Below, piece after piece: positions 34,687 to 45,535 of a stretch of 64,000 nucleotides of DNA. Under the pieces are notes generated by a model that did no database searches, was not told where the DNA came from, and worked only from the letters and a program-made list of their open reading frames with translations. The translations under genes and the position numbers were made by a program. Source of the stretch: Syngnathus acus (lineage: Eukaryota > Chordata > Actinopteri > Syngnathiformes > Syngnathidae); contig NC_051087.1 in the NCBI RefSeq assembly GCF_901709675.1, positions 17,123,067 through 17,187,066 on the forward strand, read 5' to 3'. Positions within the stretch are counted from its first letter, which is position 1. Every line of letters begins with the position of its first letter.

Positions 34687-34855
34687 AGGGTGGAGCACTG
34701 GTTAGAATATCCGCCTCATATTTCAGAGGGTGCAGGTTCAATTCCACCTCCAGCCCTCCCTGTGTGGAGTTTGTCTGTTCTCCCCGTGCCTGCGTGGGTT
34801 TACTCTATGTCATCTGGTTTCCTCCCACACCCAAAAATCATGCTTGGTCGTGCCA
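34687..34855 (+). mobile_element. tRNA-like SINE head fragment, second family
   Basis: GGAGCACTGGTTAGAATATC then box B GGTTCAATTCC, followed by CCTCCCTGTGTGGAGTTTGT and TTTCCTCCCACACCC. This is the 5' half of the widespread fish element whose 3' half appears at 24553-24710. It is truncated at about 34855. Confidence 0.6.
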
Positions 34856-34871
34856 TGATGTACGGAAATAC

Positions 34872-35089
34872 GTAGGTCACATGTGTCAAACTTAAGGCCC
34901 GGGGGCCAGATACAGCCCGCCACATCATTTTATGTGGCCCGCGAAGACAAACTGTCAAATTCGTGTGTCATGACTAGAATTGCAAATTGTCTGCACTTTT
35001 AATATATATATTTTTTAAATATTTGACCAGTTTTTCCTCGTCTGATTTGAAAACGAGTTATTTGTCAGTTTGTTTTGTAGCTTTTACTG
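34872..35089. mobile_element. hAT-like fragment
   Basis: CATGTGTCAAACTTAAGGCC, GGGGGCCAGATACAGCCCGC and ATCATTTTATGTGGCCCGCG are typical of fish hAT termini (compare 3800-3949). It ends at the Tigger-like element starting 35092. Confidence 0.55.
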
Positions 35090-35091
35090 TA

Positions 35092-36128
35092 CAGTGGAGC
35101 CTCGGTTTTCGAACACAATCCGTTCCAGAAGGCTGTTTGAGAAGTGAATCGTTCGAATTCCGAATCATATTTTCCCATTACAAATAATGGAAAAAAAAAA
35201 TCCGTTCCAAGCCAAAAAAACCCTCGCCTTTTTTAAGCATTTTTTCATTTGCGCATTTTTGTCCAATCGCGCAACTGCAGCGCACCGCCGAGCGCGCAAC
35301 CGTAGCGCGTCGCCCACCGCGCAACTGCACCGCGCTGGTCGCATTATTGTGACAGAGTCGTCGCTGAAATTTAGAAAATATTTTTAAAGTCCTGATGTAC
35401 TTTCCAAAATTTAAGTGGACCTAAGTGCGCAGGGAGCTTAATTTTGTCCGATCGCGCAACTGCAGCGCACCGCCGAACGTGCAACCGTAGCGCGTCGCCC
35501 ACCGCGCAACTTCCCCGCGCTGGTCGCATTATTGTGACAGAGCCATCACTGAAATTTAGAAAATATTTTTAAAGTCCTGATGTACTATCCAAAATTTAAG
35601 TGGACCTAAGTGCGCAGGGAGCTTGATTTTGTCCGATCGCGCAACTGCAGCGCACCGCCGAATGCGCAACCGTAGCGCGTCGCCGACCGCGCAACTGCAC
35701 CGCGCTGGTCGCATTACTGTGACAGAGCCGTTGCTGAAATTTAGAAAATATTTTTAAAGTCCTGATGTACTTTCCAAAATTTAAGTGGACCTAAGTGCGC
35801 AGGGAGCTTAATTTGGTCCGATCGCGCAACCGCAGCGCGACGGGCGCTCACTGTCGCATTGCTTTAAGAGCGTCTTTGTGTTTTAGGATGGTTTCTTTGG
35901 AGGCATGATTAGGGGTTAATACAATCCTCAAAGTAACGAAAATGCAATAACAACAGAGTCAGTCGGCATCCAGGCCGCGCGGTCGGGTTTTCTCGGGTCC
36001 TCCCAGTTCATCTCGCGAGGTTCAACCTCCGAATTTTGTTCGACAGCCAGAGCAAAGAAATCTTGAGTTTTTTGTTCGAATTCCGATTTGTTCGAGAACC
36101 GGGACGTTCGAAAACCGAGGTTTGACTG
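35092..36128. mobile_element. Tigger-like MITE with 185-bp repeats, copy 2 (1037 bp)
   Basis: Left end CAGTGGAGCCTCGGTTTTCG, right end CGAAAACCGAGGTTTGACTG; TA at 35090-35091 and 36129-36130. 185-bp units start at 35266, 35451, 35636 and 35821. The left flank is the hAT fragment 34872-35089 and the right flank is the CAGGGGTCACC-type hAT arm, so the two sides belong to different hosts. Confidence 0.82.
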
Positions 36129-36256
36129 TAAAATAAATAGATGCAGCTCACTGACAAGTGCCGCTATTTCAGCTAATCTTAGAACAGTCCTGAGGGCGAC
36201 TCATGCGGTCCTCACAGGCGACCTAGTGCCCGCGGGCACCGTGTTGGTGACCCCTG
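36129..36256. mobile_element. Right arm of the CAGGGGTCACC-type hAT
   Basis: Same as 13098-13225 and 57440-57563: GATGCAGCTCACTGACAAGT through CCGCGGGCACCGTGTTGGTG to ACCCCTG at 36256. It is followed by octamer GTCTAGAG, which is L2 sequence. The left arm of this hAT is missing. Confidence 0.8.
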
Positions 36257-36850
36257 GTCTAGAGCATTTTCTATTCGGGCTCCAAAGCTTTGGAATGCCC
36301 TACGGATAGATATCAGAACTTCTACGTACCTCAGTAGAGACATTTAAGACACGATTAAAGGGTTAGGGTTCATTTTTATGCTATGGTCATTAATTAACCT
36401 GTGTTGGCCAATCCGGCTGGAGTTTGTGGTCTCTGTTCTGCCTCCTCCACCCCGGCTGGGTGACTGAAAATGGATGTCTGGATTTCTTGTCGACCAATCA
36501 GGATGAGGGATCTGAAGCGGATTCTCACCCTCAAAGACACTGCCAGGACAATTGAGGGTACCTTGCTGCAGCTCTTCACTTTGAACATAGACATCCACTT
36601 TTTCTTTGGATTGTTTTATATTATGTGTCCTGTGCCCTCTCTGCATCTACTGCAGTCTGGTCATCCTGGAAATCTGTGGTCTCTTCTCAAGGTTTCTCAT
36701 TTTTCCCCAGTAGTGGTTTTTGAATTTTTCCTTGCCCTCCTGCGAGTTAAGATCAGGGGATGTTGAGAATAATTGTCAATTTTTGCACATGTGAAGCCCT
36801 TTGAGACTTGTCTGTGATTTAGGGCTATGTAAATAAACTTGACTTGACTT
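36257..36850 (+). mobile_element. L2 3' end (last codons and 3' UTR)
   Basis: GTCTAGAGCATTTTCTATTC through the end of the L2 ORF and the full UTR to AAACTTGACTTGACTT. It corresponds to 1825-2434. A short GGGTTAGGGTT insert near 36360 is not in the other L2 copies. Confidence 0.85.
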
Positions 36851-37054
36851 ACATTTCTGCTAATACAATAAATCGGTCAATTACCTTTGACCACGTCAGA
36901 CACTCGCTGATGGTAGTTTTAACCATTAGCTCAAACTCATCAGAACATGAGTCTGTCTTTCAGGACAGCTTGCTAGCGCTACGTTAGCTAAAACATTAGT
37001 CTCTCTTTGAACATACATAGGTGTAAGAAAAGCAGTGTTTTACTTTAACCCCCC

Positions 37055-37240
37055 GACCCCTGAAACCTGTTCACTCTCACCCCCACCCTGCTTTCTCTCA
37101 ATAAATATTTCCTAGCAAGAGGACAAAATTAGACTGCTTTCAAGCACCTCTGTACCACACAGGGTGCTGATGGCTTTCTCCACTTGCAAGTGTAAAATGG
37201 CCAAACTGTCTCACGTGTGTTTCTTGCATAAAAGGTAGAG
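37055..37240 (+). mobile_element. ERV-like LTR fragment, third copy
   Basis: CTGAAACCTGTTCACTCTCA, CAATAAATATTTCC and GCCAAACTGTCTCACGTGTG match 8483-8933. Only the second half of the LTR is present, and its end differs (GTAGAGTGGGCAAAAC). 36851-37054 before it shows nothing recognisable. Confidence 0.65.
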
Positions 37241-37925
37241 TGGGCAAAACTCTATCACCCAACCTGACCACTTGCCTTGACTACGCTCTGATTGCCGCCT
37301 GCCCCGACCACCTGCTAGCCTGCGACCACGACTACGCGCTGCAATCTTCCACCCTGCGCGCTTGCTCTGCTGCTCGCTCCGCCAGGTTGGTTCCCGCCAT
37401 CAGCCAGCTTGTCGCTCCGAGGTCAGCGCTCCGCTGCGACTCTGTCCCGGTCATCCGCCCAGAGGCGTAGCCAAGCCGGGGCGAGCCGGGGCGGCGCCCC
37501 GGTTAGGACTCCCTGCGCCCCGGTTGAAACAAATAAATAAAATAAAATAAAAAAAAATCGAGCTTTTTCGATTCTTCATTTTCATGCCGTTTTTTTCTTT
37601 CGGTCTTGCGCGAATGTGCTTGCGCTATTCTATGTGCGCGATGTTATCCATTCACCGTTTGCCTCCCGGACGTTGTTTTAGCGATCAGCGAACGGCGTGG
37701 GTGATGTTCGATTTTTTTTCCTGTGGGCGTGCGCCCCTATTGGAAAAATTCCTGGCTACGCCTCTGCATCCGCCGTTTCCTGTTCCGCTGCCCAGCTACA
37801 CCAGCCAAGCAGGCAGTTCAGCCTTCCACTTCCCCTTTCCCCTCTTTCAATAAAGATCCGTGCTGCAGTTGGTCGCCCTGCCTTGTTCTTGAAAAACAGG
37901 TGCGGATCCCTGACTACACACCGGA
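37241..37925 (+). repeat. LTR-like sequence split by a hAT
   Basis: GC-rich text rich in CGACCACCTGC-like blocks, continuing after the hAT at 37460-37766 to CAATAAAGATCCGTGCTGCA and GCGGATCCCTGACTACACA. This resembles the 3' part of a gypsy LTR, with a layout like the solo LTR at 38525. The left edge is not defined. Confidence 0.4.
37460..37766. mobile_element. Small hAT-like MITE (307 bp)
   Basis: Ends CAGAGGCGTAGCC and GGCTACGCCTCTG. Perfect octamer CATCCGCC at 37452-37459 and 37767-37774. The interior has GGCGCCCCGGTTAGGAC and an A/T run. Unlike the other hATs here, its octamer lacks a central TA. Confidence 0.88.
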
Positions 37926-37955
37926 GGGTCACACATGATCATCAAGGCTTTATAT

Positions 37956-38156
37956 CAGGGGTCTCAAACTCCAGTCCTCGGGGGCCGCATTCCTACATGT
38001 TTTCCAAGTTTCCCTCGTTAAACACACCTGATTCAAATGATCAGTTCATCCTCACATTCTGCAGGTGCCTGATAATTGAATCAGGTATGTTTAACGAGGG
38101 AAACTTGGAAAACATGTAGGAATGCGGCCCCCGAGGACTGGAGTTTGAGACCCCTG
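37956..38156. mobile_element. Fold-back hAT MITE (201 bp)
   Basis: CAGGGGTCTCAAACTCCAGT to ACTGGAGTTTGAGACCCCTG; the arms pair for roughly 80 bases each. Perfect octamer CTTTATAT at 37948-37955 and 38157-38164. Confidence 0.92.
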
Positions 38157-38524
38157 CTTTATATGTACCTACATGACAAAACTCAACGCTTTCTCAAGAG
38201 AGAACCATCAGTACATAATAAGTATTTTCATGGATTTGAACCATTTAGCTTACTGTTGATTATCTGTAATAGTAGCTATAATATTGGCAAATTTATTCGA
38301 TTAAAAAAACATCTCTAACTTATGTTGTACTTAAGGAAAATGTAATGCCATAGTTGTAGGCTAAGGTTGGATCCTCAATAAGATAGAATGTTTGCAAAAG
38401 TTGTGTGGGCTCTTTCTACACAAAAATGAAAAAACGTTTTGACCTTTCATTGCACTTAACCTCTCAGAAGTCATGTGAGGAAATGACAATATGTAACTTT
38501 ATTAGTAACCCCTAACACTGAAGT

Positions 38525-38888
38525 TGTCACGAGTGGGCACCGCCGGCCGCTCGGCCACGCCCCCTGATCACCGGCACCTGGCGCTAGCTCATTAAGAGGG
38601 CTATATTAGCGCGACCAGCGCAACTCCAGTTGTCAGCTTGTCTCGTCATGTCCTTGTCCGCATCGATCTTAGCAAGCTTGACTCCCCGTTTCCTGGTGAT
38701 TCGGTCCTTGTCTTGTCAGTCCTGTCCCGCTTTTGCAGCAGCAGTCGCCCGCTCCAGAAGCGTCCTGTCATCCAGCCACCAGCGAATACAGCCTCGCCCG
38801 TCCACCGCTCCAAGACTCCATCGATCCCCTTCCCTTTCACAATAAAGTCTGTTCGCTCTGCACATGGCTGTACTGTCCGATCCTTACA
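38525..38888 (+). mobile_element. Solo LTR, gypsy-like (364 bp)
   Basis: Starts TGTCACGAGTGGGCACC, ends CGATCCTTACA. Perfect 5-bp duplication GAAGT at 38520-38524 and 38889-38893. A TATA-like GGCTATATTAGCG is near 38603 and an AATAAAG signal near 38841, in the order expected of U3-R-U5. No internal region remains. 38165-38519 to its left is featureless. Confidence 0.88.
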
Positions 38889-38893
38889 GAAGT

Positions 38894-40250
38894 TTGAAAG
38901 GTTGTCATAGTTGCGACTCGAATTCATGTTGGTATTGAAAAATATTGTGACGGTATTAAAAGGGTATTAAAAAGTATTCAATTCCACTTAAGAATGTTTA
39001 TATAGACCCTGCTGTCACTCAAAAGAAGACACAGAGAGGGAGAAAAACATGACACTCAATATAAAGCACAAGAGTCACACTCTTCAATCGAAAGAGGCTA
39101 TGTTTGGCGCTGCTTTGGAGAAGATAAATCGTTACTTGGGTCTGACAAGTCAGTAAATGTCGCAACAAAGTAATAAGGAAACACTGGGCACTGTAACTTT
39201 TGTAATTATGCAATTTTGCCACCTTTCCATTGGCCGAAACAGCAGTACACCTCACAACCTCCGTTAAATTTCTGTTACAACAGGCGTGGGGAGGGATTCG
39301 GGCAGGAATCTTCCGGCCAGTGCACACTGGCGGTTGTGCCATAACATTTAACATTGGCGAGTCTAATAAACACGACCAGCCTGTCTTGCGTGAATAATCT
39401 GCCAATACAGACCTAATGTGAAATGTCACAATGCGCCGCTTGTCTCATGCATGTTTACAGAGTACCGTATTGGCCCGAATATAACACAATGTTTTTTGCA
39501 TTGAAATAAGACTGAAAAAGTGGGGGTCGTCTTACATTCAGGGTCTAGACATTATACCCAGCTTGTGTGCAACATTTAGGTGACGAACAACACTCAGTAC
39601 ATGTGCGAAACTTGACAAATATTCTTAATTACATTCGGGGCCTAGACATTATACCCATTTTTACTTGTGTGCAGTTAAAGGTTGCTGGTATCCACTGAGT
39701 ATGTTGCTGTGATCGTGTGCGTCTTTGACACAAAGTGAGTATATACATTTCATTGTTACTACTGTCCACTGTTGTGCCGTTTGTCCGATCGTGGTTTGCT
39801 TCGTGTGCGCGCCGTTCGATTGGCAGCTCCAGCGTGCTCATAATCGACTGAGTATGTTGCTGTGATCGTGTGCGTCTTTGACATAAAGTGAGTATATACA
39901 TTTTATTGTTACTACTGTCCACTGTTGTGCCGTTTGTCCGATCGCGGTTTGCTTCGTGTGTGCGCCGTTTGATTGACAGCTCCGACGCGCTCCTTTAAGT
40001 TTGCCTCGCATCGTACACGCATGACTACAGCTGTTACGCAGCGGCACGGCGACTAACAGTCGCCAGCAAATGTATTTTGTTGTCTCGATGACTTATGTTT
40101 GGTGTGTTGCCGGGAGTATTTGATTTATGGTTATTTAGTATAGCGGAACCATTACGCGCAGTTAGTTATGTAATGTGTGCCGTCTTCTAGTGTTGTGTGA
40201 CGTCAGAAGTTGAGCGTTGACTTACGTGCTGTATTTCTGTCTGTTGCAGA
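38894..40250. other. Non-coding region with a MITE C end and a 153-bp tandem duplication
   Basis: 38894-39460 shows nothing beyond GGTATTAAAA repeats. At 39465 CCGTATTGGCCCGAATATAA is the end of MITE C (see 55880). From 39695 and 39848 a 153-bp unit (CTGAGTATGTTGCTGTGATC to TGTCCGATCG-GGTTTGCTTC) is duplicated at about 95%. Confidence 0.65.
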
Positions 40251-40400
40251 ACCACACATACACACATGCACGCACCCACACACACACACAGACACACACA
40301 CACCCTTCACACACTTCATACAATAATCACACACACAAGAATCACATTCACACACCCAAAGACTCACCCATGTACACGACACACACCTGCTCTCACATCC
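40250..40400. repeat. Interrupted CA microsatellite
   Basis: Mostly ACAC with TACACACATGCACGC-type interruptions. The open frame across it (40217-40534) is repeat-derived and not a gene. Confidence 0.85.
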
Positions 40401-40584
40401 TTACGACCAAACGTGCCTATACCCTTTTGTTAGTTTGCCTGTATGCCCCTATGAGCCACAGTGCCTGTTACTTTTTTGCCAATAATTCAGTAAAGCAATC
40501 AAAACTGTACCACGTCTTCTCTCCTGTGTTCTGACCGACACCAGGGGCGAAAAGAGCATAACCATCCGTGCCAACCCCCTATAC

Positions 40585-41094
40585 CAGGGGTGGCCAACCC
40601 GCGGCTCGTGAGCCGCATGCGGCCCCTTGCCTGGTTTCATGCAGCTCCCTTACGTTCATATCAACATTTGTGTTTTGTTTTGTTTTTTGTGCGTGTTCGC
40701 TTCGCTTGAGTTCAGTATGGTATTTTCGTCAAACGCTGCGTGTTCGTTTTGCTTGAGTATTTTCGTCAAACGCGCATGTGCATGAGGTGAAATCCCGCAA
40801 AGGAGGAGGGGCAAACCCATTCGAGGAAACAATTAGTGTCAATTTCGCTCTCAAAATGGCAGGGAAAAACTAAACGTGGCCTATTTAAAACCGAGCAGCC
40901 GGGGGAGGGAGGGGGTGGTTCATGTGTGCTCATGTGTATGATGTGGCTCTTTGCGGTAACAGTAAAAAATGTGGCTCTTAGTCTCTGACTGGTTGGCGGG
41001 GGTGGGGGGGTGTAGTTCATGTGTGTGATGTGGCTCCTTGCGGTAACACAGTAAAAAATGTGGCTCTTAGTCTCTGACTGGTTGGCCACCCCTG
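40585..41094. mobile_element. Non-autonomous hAT (510 bp)
   Basis: Starts CAGGGGTGGCCAACCCGCGG, ends GGTTGGCCACCCCTG. Perfect octamer CCCTATAC at 40577-40584 and 41095-41102. The right end is tandemly duplicated: AAAAAATGTGGCTCTTAGTC plus CTGACTGGTTGG occurs near 40965 and 41052. No coding part. Confidence 0.9.
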
Positions 41095-41102
41095 CCCTAT
41101 AC

Positions 41103-41577
41103 AGTCCTCAGGCTCCCCAACAATAGTGGTAGCAGTTTGCATTATTTCATTACAATGTTTTTCCTTATTCAGATTTGTTTCAAGACTACAGTTACAGTTA
41201 GGCTTCACTTTGATGGTTAATGCATGTCATGTCTTTGTTTTGTAGTCTGTGATCATTGTTACTAAGGGTAGGTCACGTGACTAGAATCAGGAAGTAAGCG
41301 GGGCAGTAAGCACATGTTCGGCACGGTGTTGAAAGCGAACGCTGCTTGTTCTATTTCTATTCTCTCCTGCAGTTCGGCAAAACTACTGCCTACATTTTGT
41401 GTTATACAAGGCATCATTGGTATGTACCTTTGTTTTGAGTTATTATGTAACGAAATACATCCTTTGAGTTCTGAAATTATAGTTTCCTGTGATGTTAGAC
41501 GATCTGTTGGGAAAGCTAACGTCATGTTGGTTAGCCAGTCTCCTGTCGCCCTAGTCAATGTGTTCATGTGTAATAAA
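41103..41577. other. Non-coding, no recognised feature
   Basis: No repeat ends, splice pattern or coding motif recognised between the hAT target copy and MITE B. Confidence 0.4.
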
Positions 41578-41579
41578 TA

Positions 41580-42022
41580 CCGTTTTTTCCCATGTATAAT
41601 GCGCAAAATTTAACTAATTTATTGTCCTAAAATCTGGGGTGCGCATTATACATGGGTACATTTTTATTTTTATTTTTTTGAAGAAAATCATGGTACAACA
41701 ATTTTTGAAGAAAATCTTGTCACGGATGGTTCTTTACAACGTCACTTTCCTCTCTTTTCATTTTAACCTAACTGATCGCGGTTGTGCCTTTCTGGGCAGT
41801 CGGAGAAATCAACGCCAACAAAAAAAATACATCCAGCCTAGTTAAGAAATCACCAGAAAGATCACCATGACAATTGTGAATAATAAATAAATAATTATTA
41901 TATATATTATATATATTATTATTATAATAATAAATAATTGTGATAAATAACTGGAACATCACTCAAATATTGGTGATCCCGTTGAGAGTCTCACATATTT
42001 CTTCGCTATCGAGTTTGCTACT
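41580..42022 (+). mobile_element. MITE family B, left half only
   Basis: CCGTTTTTTCCCATGTATAA after TA, nearly identical to 25943-26380, including the TATATATTATTA run. It stops at about 42022 (GAGTTTGCTACT) before the SINE segment. 42023-42489 is a different LTR-like sequence. Confidence 0.8.
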
Positions 42023-42489
42023 ACCTACGAGGAAGGCAGAAAGGGGAAGACGCCAATTTTACTTTTTTGGCTATGCTCCTCACGGCCAGACCTTTCCTCT
42101 TTTTTAAACAGAATTCGGATTTTGGAACAAAGGAGAGCCGATCACTCGACTTGTTCAACCAAATAGGATTTTAGACCTTTAGTCTCCTCTTTTGTTCTGA
42201 GTGGGTGAGTCTTGTTTTTTTGTTTTCTCGACTTGTAATTCTTTTTCTTGCTTATTCATTAAATCTCTTCTTAAGCCTTAATTCGGTATCGATTATTTGG
42301 TATTAACTATGTTGAGCATGGTTTTATATGCGGTAATTACAACTTTAAAATGTCTTTATTTCCCTATCATAGTCATTCTTTAAATCCGTTCAATTCTTTT
42401 TAAAGTGAAGACAGCTTTAATCCTTAACATCAGGAATTGTCAGATCTGGTTCGAAGTAGTTATCTTGAGCTCAGCTAGGGCGAGGGCGC

Positions 42490-42800
42490 TCTAGTAAATT
42501 AACGAATCCTTGAGGTCTTAACAAAGACATCTAAAAATATCCGTAACATAACACAAGCATCAAACAACCGAAGGGAGCCATCATTATGGCGCGGTCATTT
42601 CGACGACTCGCCTCGAATTGAGTTACTCGGCTCGCGCGTCGGATGACTTGAGAGGGATTGGCGTCATATAGAAATTAGATTGATTCTGGTAGAATTAATT
42701 TAACTCGGGTGGTTAGCTACGGACGAGTCACTTCACCCCGGCTCATTGAACCCGTTACCGGGAAGCCGGTGGCACTTTAATAAAAAGTGCGCGTTTGACA
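42490..42800 (-). repeat. LTR-like repeat R2, copy 3
   Basis: AATCCTTGAGGTCTTAACAA to GTGCGCGTTTGACA, matching 22340-22651 closely and the reverse of 9222-9560. The flank on the right (AAAGAAAAATAATT) is unrelated to the other copies, which fixes this end of the repeat. Confidence 0.6.
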
Positions 42801-42819
42801 AAAGAAAAATAATTACTGG

Positions 42820-43300
42820 ATTATCATTCACTTCGTACACTTTATTGTTCTCTTGTCTTGCCCTATTTGCATTACTGTGCTGAGGTTTGGGGGGAATACT
42901 TATAAAACTTCACTACAGCCACTTATCATTCTGCAGAAAAGAGCAATAAGGACTATTCATAAAGTCAACTACTTGGAACACACAAATCCACTTTTCATAC
43001 AATCCAAACTATTGAAATTCACTGACATAGTATCTTATCAAACAGCAATCATCATGTATAGGGCAAAAGCAAAACAACTACCAGAAAATATCCAAAACTT
43101 ATTTAGGAATTGGGAGGGAGGTTATAATTTAAGGGGGAATCACAACTTCAAAATCTTAAACATAAGAACAACCTTATAAAGTTTCTGTATAACTATAACT
43201 GGGGTCAAAGTATGGAACAATCTGAGGAACTCAAGCAAAGTCCAAATATCCACCAGTTTAAAAGAATGTACAAAAATATATTGTTTAGCGGGTACAAAGG
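42820..43300 (+). pseudogene. Non-LTR retrotransposon C-terminal domain fragment
   Basis: The 42853-43179 frame reads NTYKTSLQPLIILQKRAIRT, then SKLLKFTDIVSYQTAIIMYR and GGYNLRG; a second frame continues KQSPNIHQFKRMYKN. This is the conserved segment after the RT domain of several fish LINE clades. The RT proper is absent. I cannot fix the clade. Confidence 0.6.
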
Positions 43301-43508
43301 CTAAAAGTGCCAAAGGGCTACACACAAGTAAAAATGAAACAGAAAAATAAGTGTGATAGTGAGTCTACTTGTGTTCTGTTGTAGAATTACAGTATATGTT
43401 GAATCATTGGTTTAATGATAACGTGAGAAAGGGGTAGGAATCTAAAAAGCTATGCTTCCTCCTACTCCTTTTCGAGCATTCTTTATTGATTTATTTACTT
43501 CTGTATTA

Positions 43509-44348
43509 CCGTCTTTTTCCATGTATAATGCGCAAAATCTAACTAATTTATTGTCCTAAAATCTGGGGTGCGCATTATACATGGGTACAATGTTTTTTTT
43601 TTGTTTTGTTTTTTTAAGAAAATCTCCCTCGAAATAAAACTTGAAATCACCTTTCTTCCTGTTTGTTGTCAATCGCGCATCCGCACGTCACTTTCCTCTC
43701 TTTTCATTTTAACCTAACTGATCGCGGTGGTGCCTTTCTGGGCAGTCGGAGAAATCAACGGCAACAAAAAAAATACATCCAGCCTAGTTAAGAAATCACC
43801 AGAAAGATCACCATGACAATTGTGAACACACAGAAAGATAATAAATAACTGGAACATCACTCAAATATTGGTGATCCCGTTGAGAGTCTCACATATTTCT
43901 TCGCTATCGAGTTTGATAGCGCATGCGCAGTGATACTGACCGGCAGAATAACATCCGGTTGTTCCCAAAGATGATCTTTTTTCTGAAATAATTTTACGTT
44001 TACGGACTTAAGTAACCCGGCCGGGTCATACCAAAGACTATAAAAATGGGACCCATTGCCTCCCTGCTTGGCACTCAGCATTAAGGGTTGGAATTGGGGG
44101 GTTAGATCACCAAATGATTCCCGAGCGCGGCGCCGCTGCTGCTCACTGCTCCCCCAGGGGATGGATCAAAATCACACGGGGATGGGTCAAATGCAGAGGA
44201 CAAATTTCACCACACCCAGATGCGTGTGTGACGATCATTGGGATTTGGGTGCGTATTATACATGGGTACCGGCTTTTTTCCAGCATCGACATGCCATTTT
44301 TAGGGTGCGTATTATACATGGGGGCGCATTATACATGGAAAAAAACGG
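43509..44348 (+). mobile_element. MITE family B, full copy (840 bp)
   Basis: TA at 43507-43508 and 44349-44350. Starts CCGTCTTTTTCCATGTATAA and ends CATGGAAAAAAACGG. Same internal SINE segment (44015-44245) as 25943-26832, but with a short deletion in the CCCCTCTCCCCCAG area and without the long TA run. Confidence 0.88.
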
Positions 44349-44350
44349 TA

Positions 44351-44958
44351 TATAAATAATGATTCACTGATCCATAAGATAACAGTGCGTTTGTTACAGT
44401 GACAGGATACATATTTCATATTGTGAATGTTAAAGGCATGATTGAGATTTCATATTGATTGAATTAATTTAGTTCATATGACTGATTATACAATGTGGTT
44501 TGTATTCTCCCAGTTTCACCCTTTCCTTTGTTATTAAACCTGGAGTCAACCTTCAACCTGGGCTTCAGAGTCTTGATGAGTGAAAGTGGTTGAGCTTACT
44601 GTCTTCGGATATTCAACATATTTGGAGGGCAGGATAATGCAGTTATTGCAATTTTGTTGTTTTATCACAGTAAATTGGTTTATTTACATTTCAAAAACCA
44701 GAAGCCATTCATTTACAAATGTGATTGCACTTTAGTTTACATATTTAAATGTTCAGATATTAAGATGTGATAGACAGTTTTTGCATGATTTGAATGAGGC
44801 AAAATAACATGCTTTTACTCTGGAATATATTGTTATAATCATTTGTTTCAGGTGTAATCATTTTCTGTATAAAAATTTAATTTAGTGTTCAAAAAGTCTT
44901 TTTTCAAAGTTGAGTCTTGAAAAAGAGAGGGTCGTCTTATATTCGGGCCAATGCAGTA
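44351..44958 (-). mobile_element. Non-coding, ending in a MITE C copy
   Basis: 44351-44640 has no recognised feature. About 44790-44958 is the reverse of 55880-56045: GGTCGTCTTATATTCGGGCC at the right end, AAAAGTCTTTTTTCAAAG and TATATTGTTATAATCATTTG inside. The far end is not clear. Confidence 0.55.
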
Positions 44959-45107
44959 TATTTGCGGAGGGAGTGACTTCACTTTGCTTCAAGCAGAGGA
45001 GGAGCACTTCTCCATCAAAAATGTTTGTCAGTCTGGTTCGTGTGATACGAACAAACGCGTGATATTGTCATTGTCTCCTTCTACACTGATTGGTGCTTCT
45101 TCCCTCA

Positions 45108-45460
45108 CGCGTGGCTGGCTACCGCCTCCTGCGCTTGAACTCAGTCACATCCGCAGTGACGCATATTGCTCAGAGTTGTGCCCCACGCGATCAGGGCTAA
45201 TTGCCGCTGACTCCTGGACGGCAGTGCTTTTTTCCTATGTGCGCGGCAACTAGCCGTGCACCCCGCGCTTGTTGTCAGTGAAGCACATTGCACAGAGGCA
45301 TGCCCTGCGCTATCAGTGCTCATTGCCGCTGTTCCGACTTCTTCGGCACACCAGTGCTTTTTCCTTTGTACGCGGCTGGCTGCCGCGCTTCCCGCGCTTA
45401 TCTGCAGTGATGCACATTGCTCACAGGCATGTCCCGCGCTATCAGCGTGTATTTAAATGC
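45108..45460. repeat. About 130-bp tandem repeat, 2.5 units
   Basis: GCGGCTGGCT or GCGGCAACTA starts at about 45110, 45241 and 45370. Units share CACATTGC-CAGAGGCATG and ATCAG-GCT-ATTGCCGCTG and are diverged. Cys/Ala-rich frames here follow from the repeat. Confidence 0.75.
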
Positions 45461-45535
45461 CATTCTCCCATTACTTACAAACCCGCAAAATAGTGAATCC
45501 ACAATAGATGAAGCGCAAAGTGGCGAGGGACCACT

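Noticed and set aside
36358-36370. GGGTTAGGGTT resembles a telomere repeat inside an L2 tail
   Set aside because: Fewer than two units; too short to indicate a telomeric insertion.
40217-40534. 105-codon plus frame rich in His and Thr
   Set aside because: Produced by the CA microsatellite; no domain.
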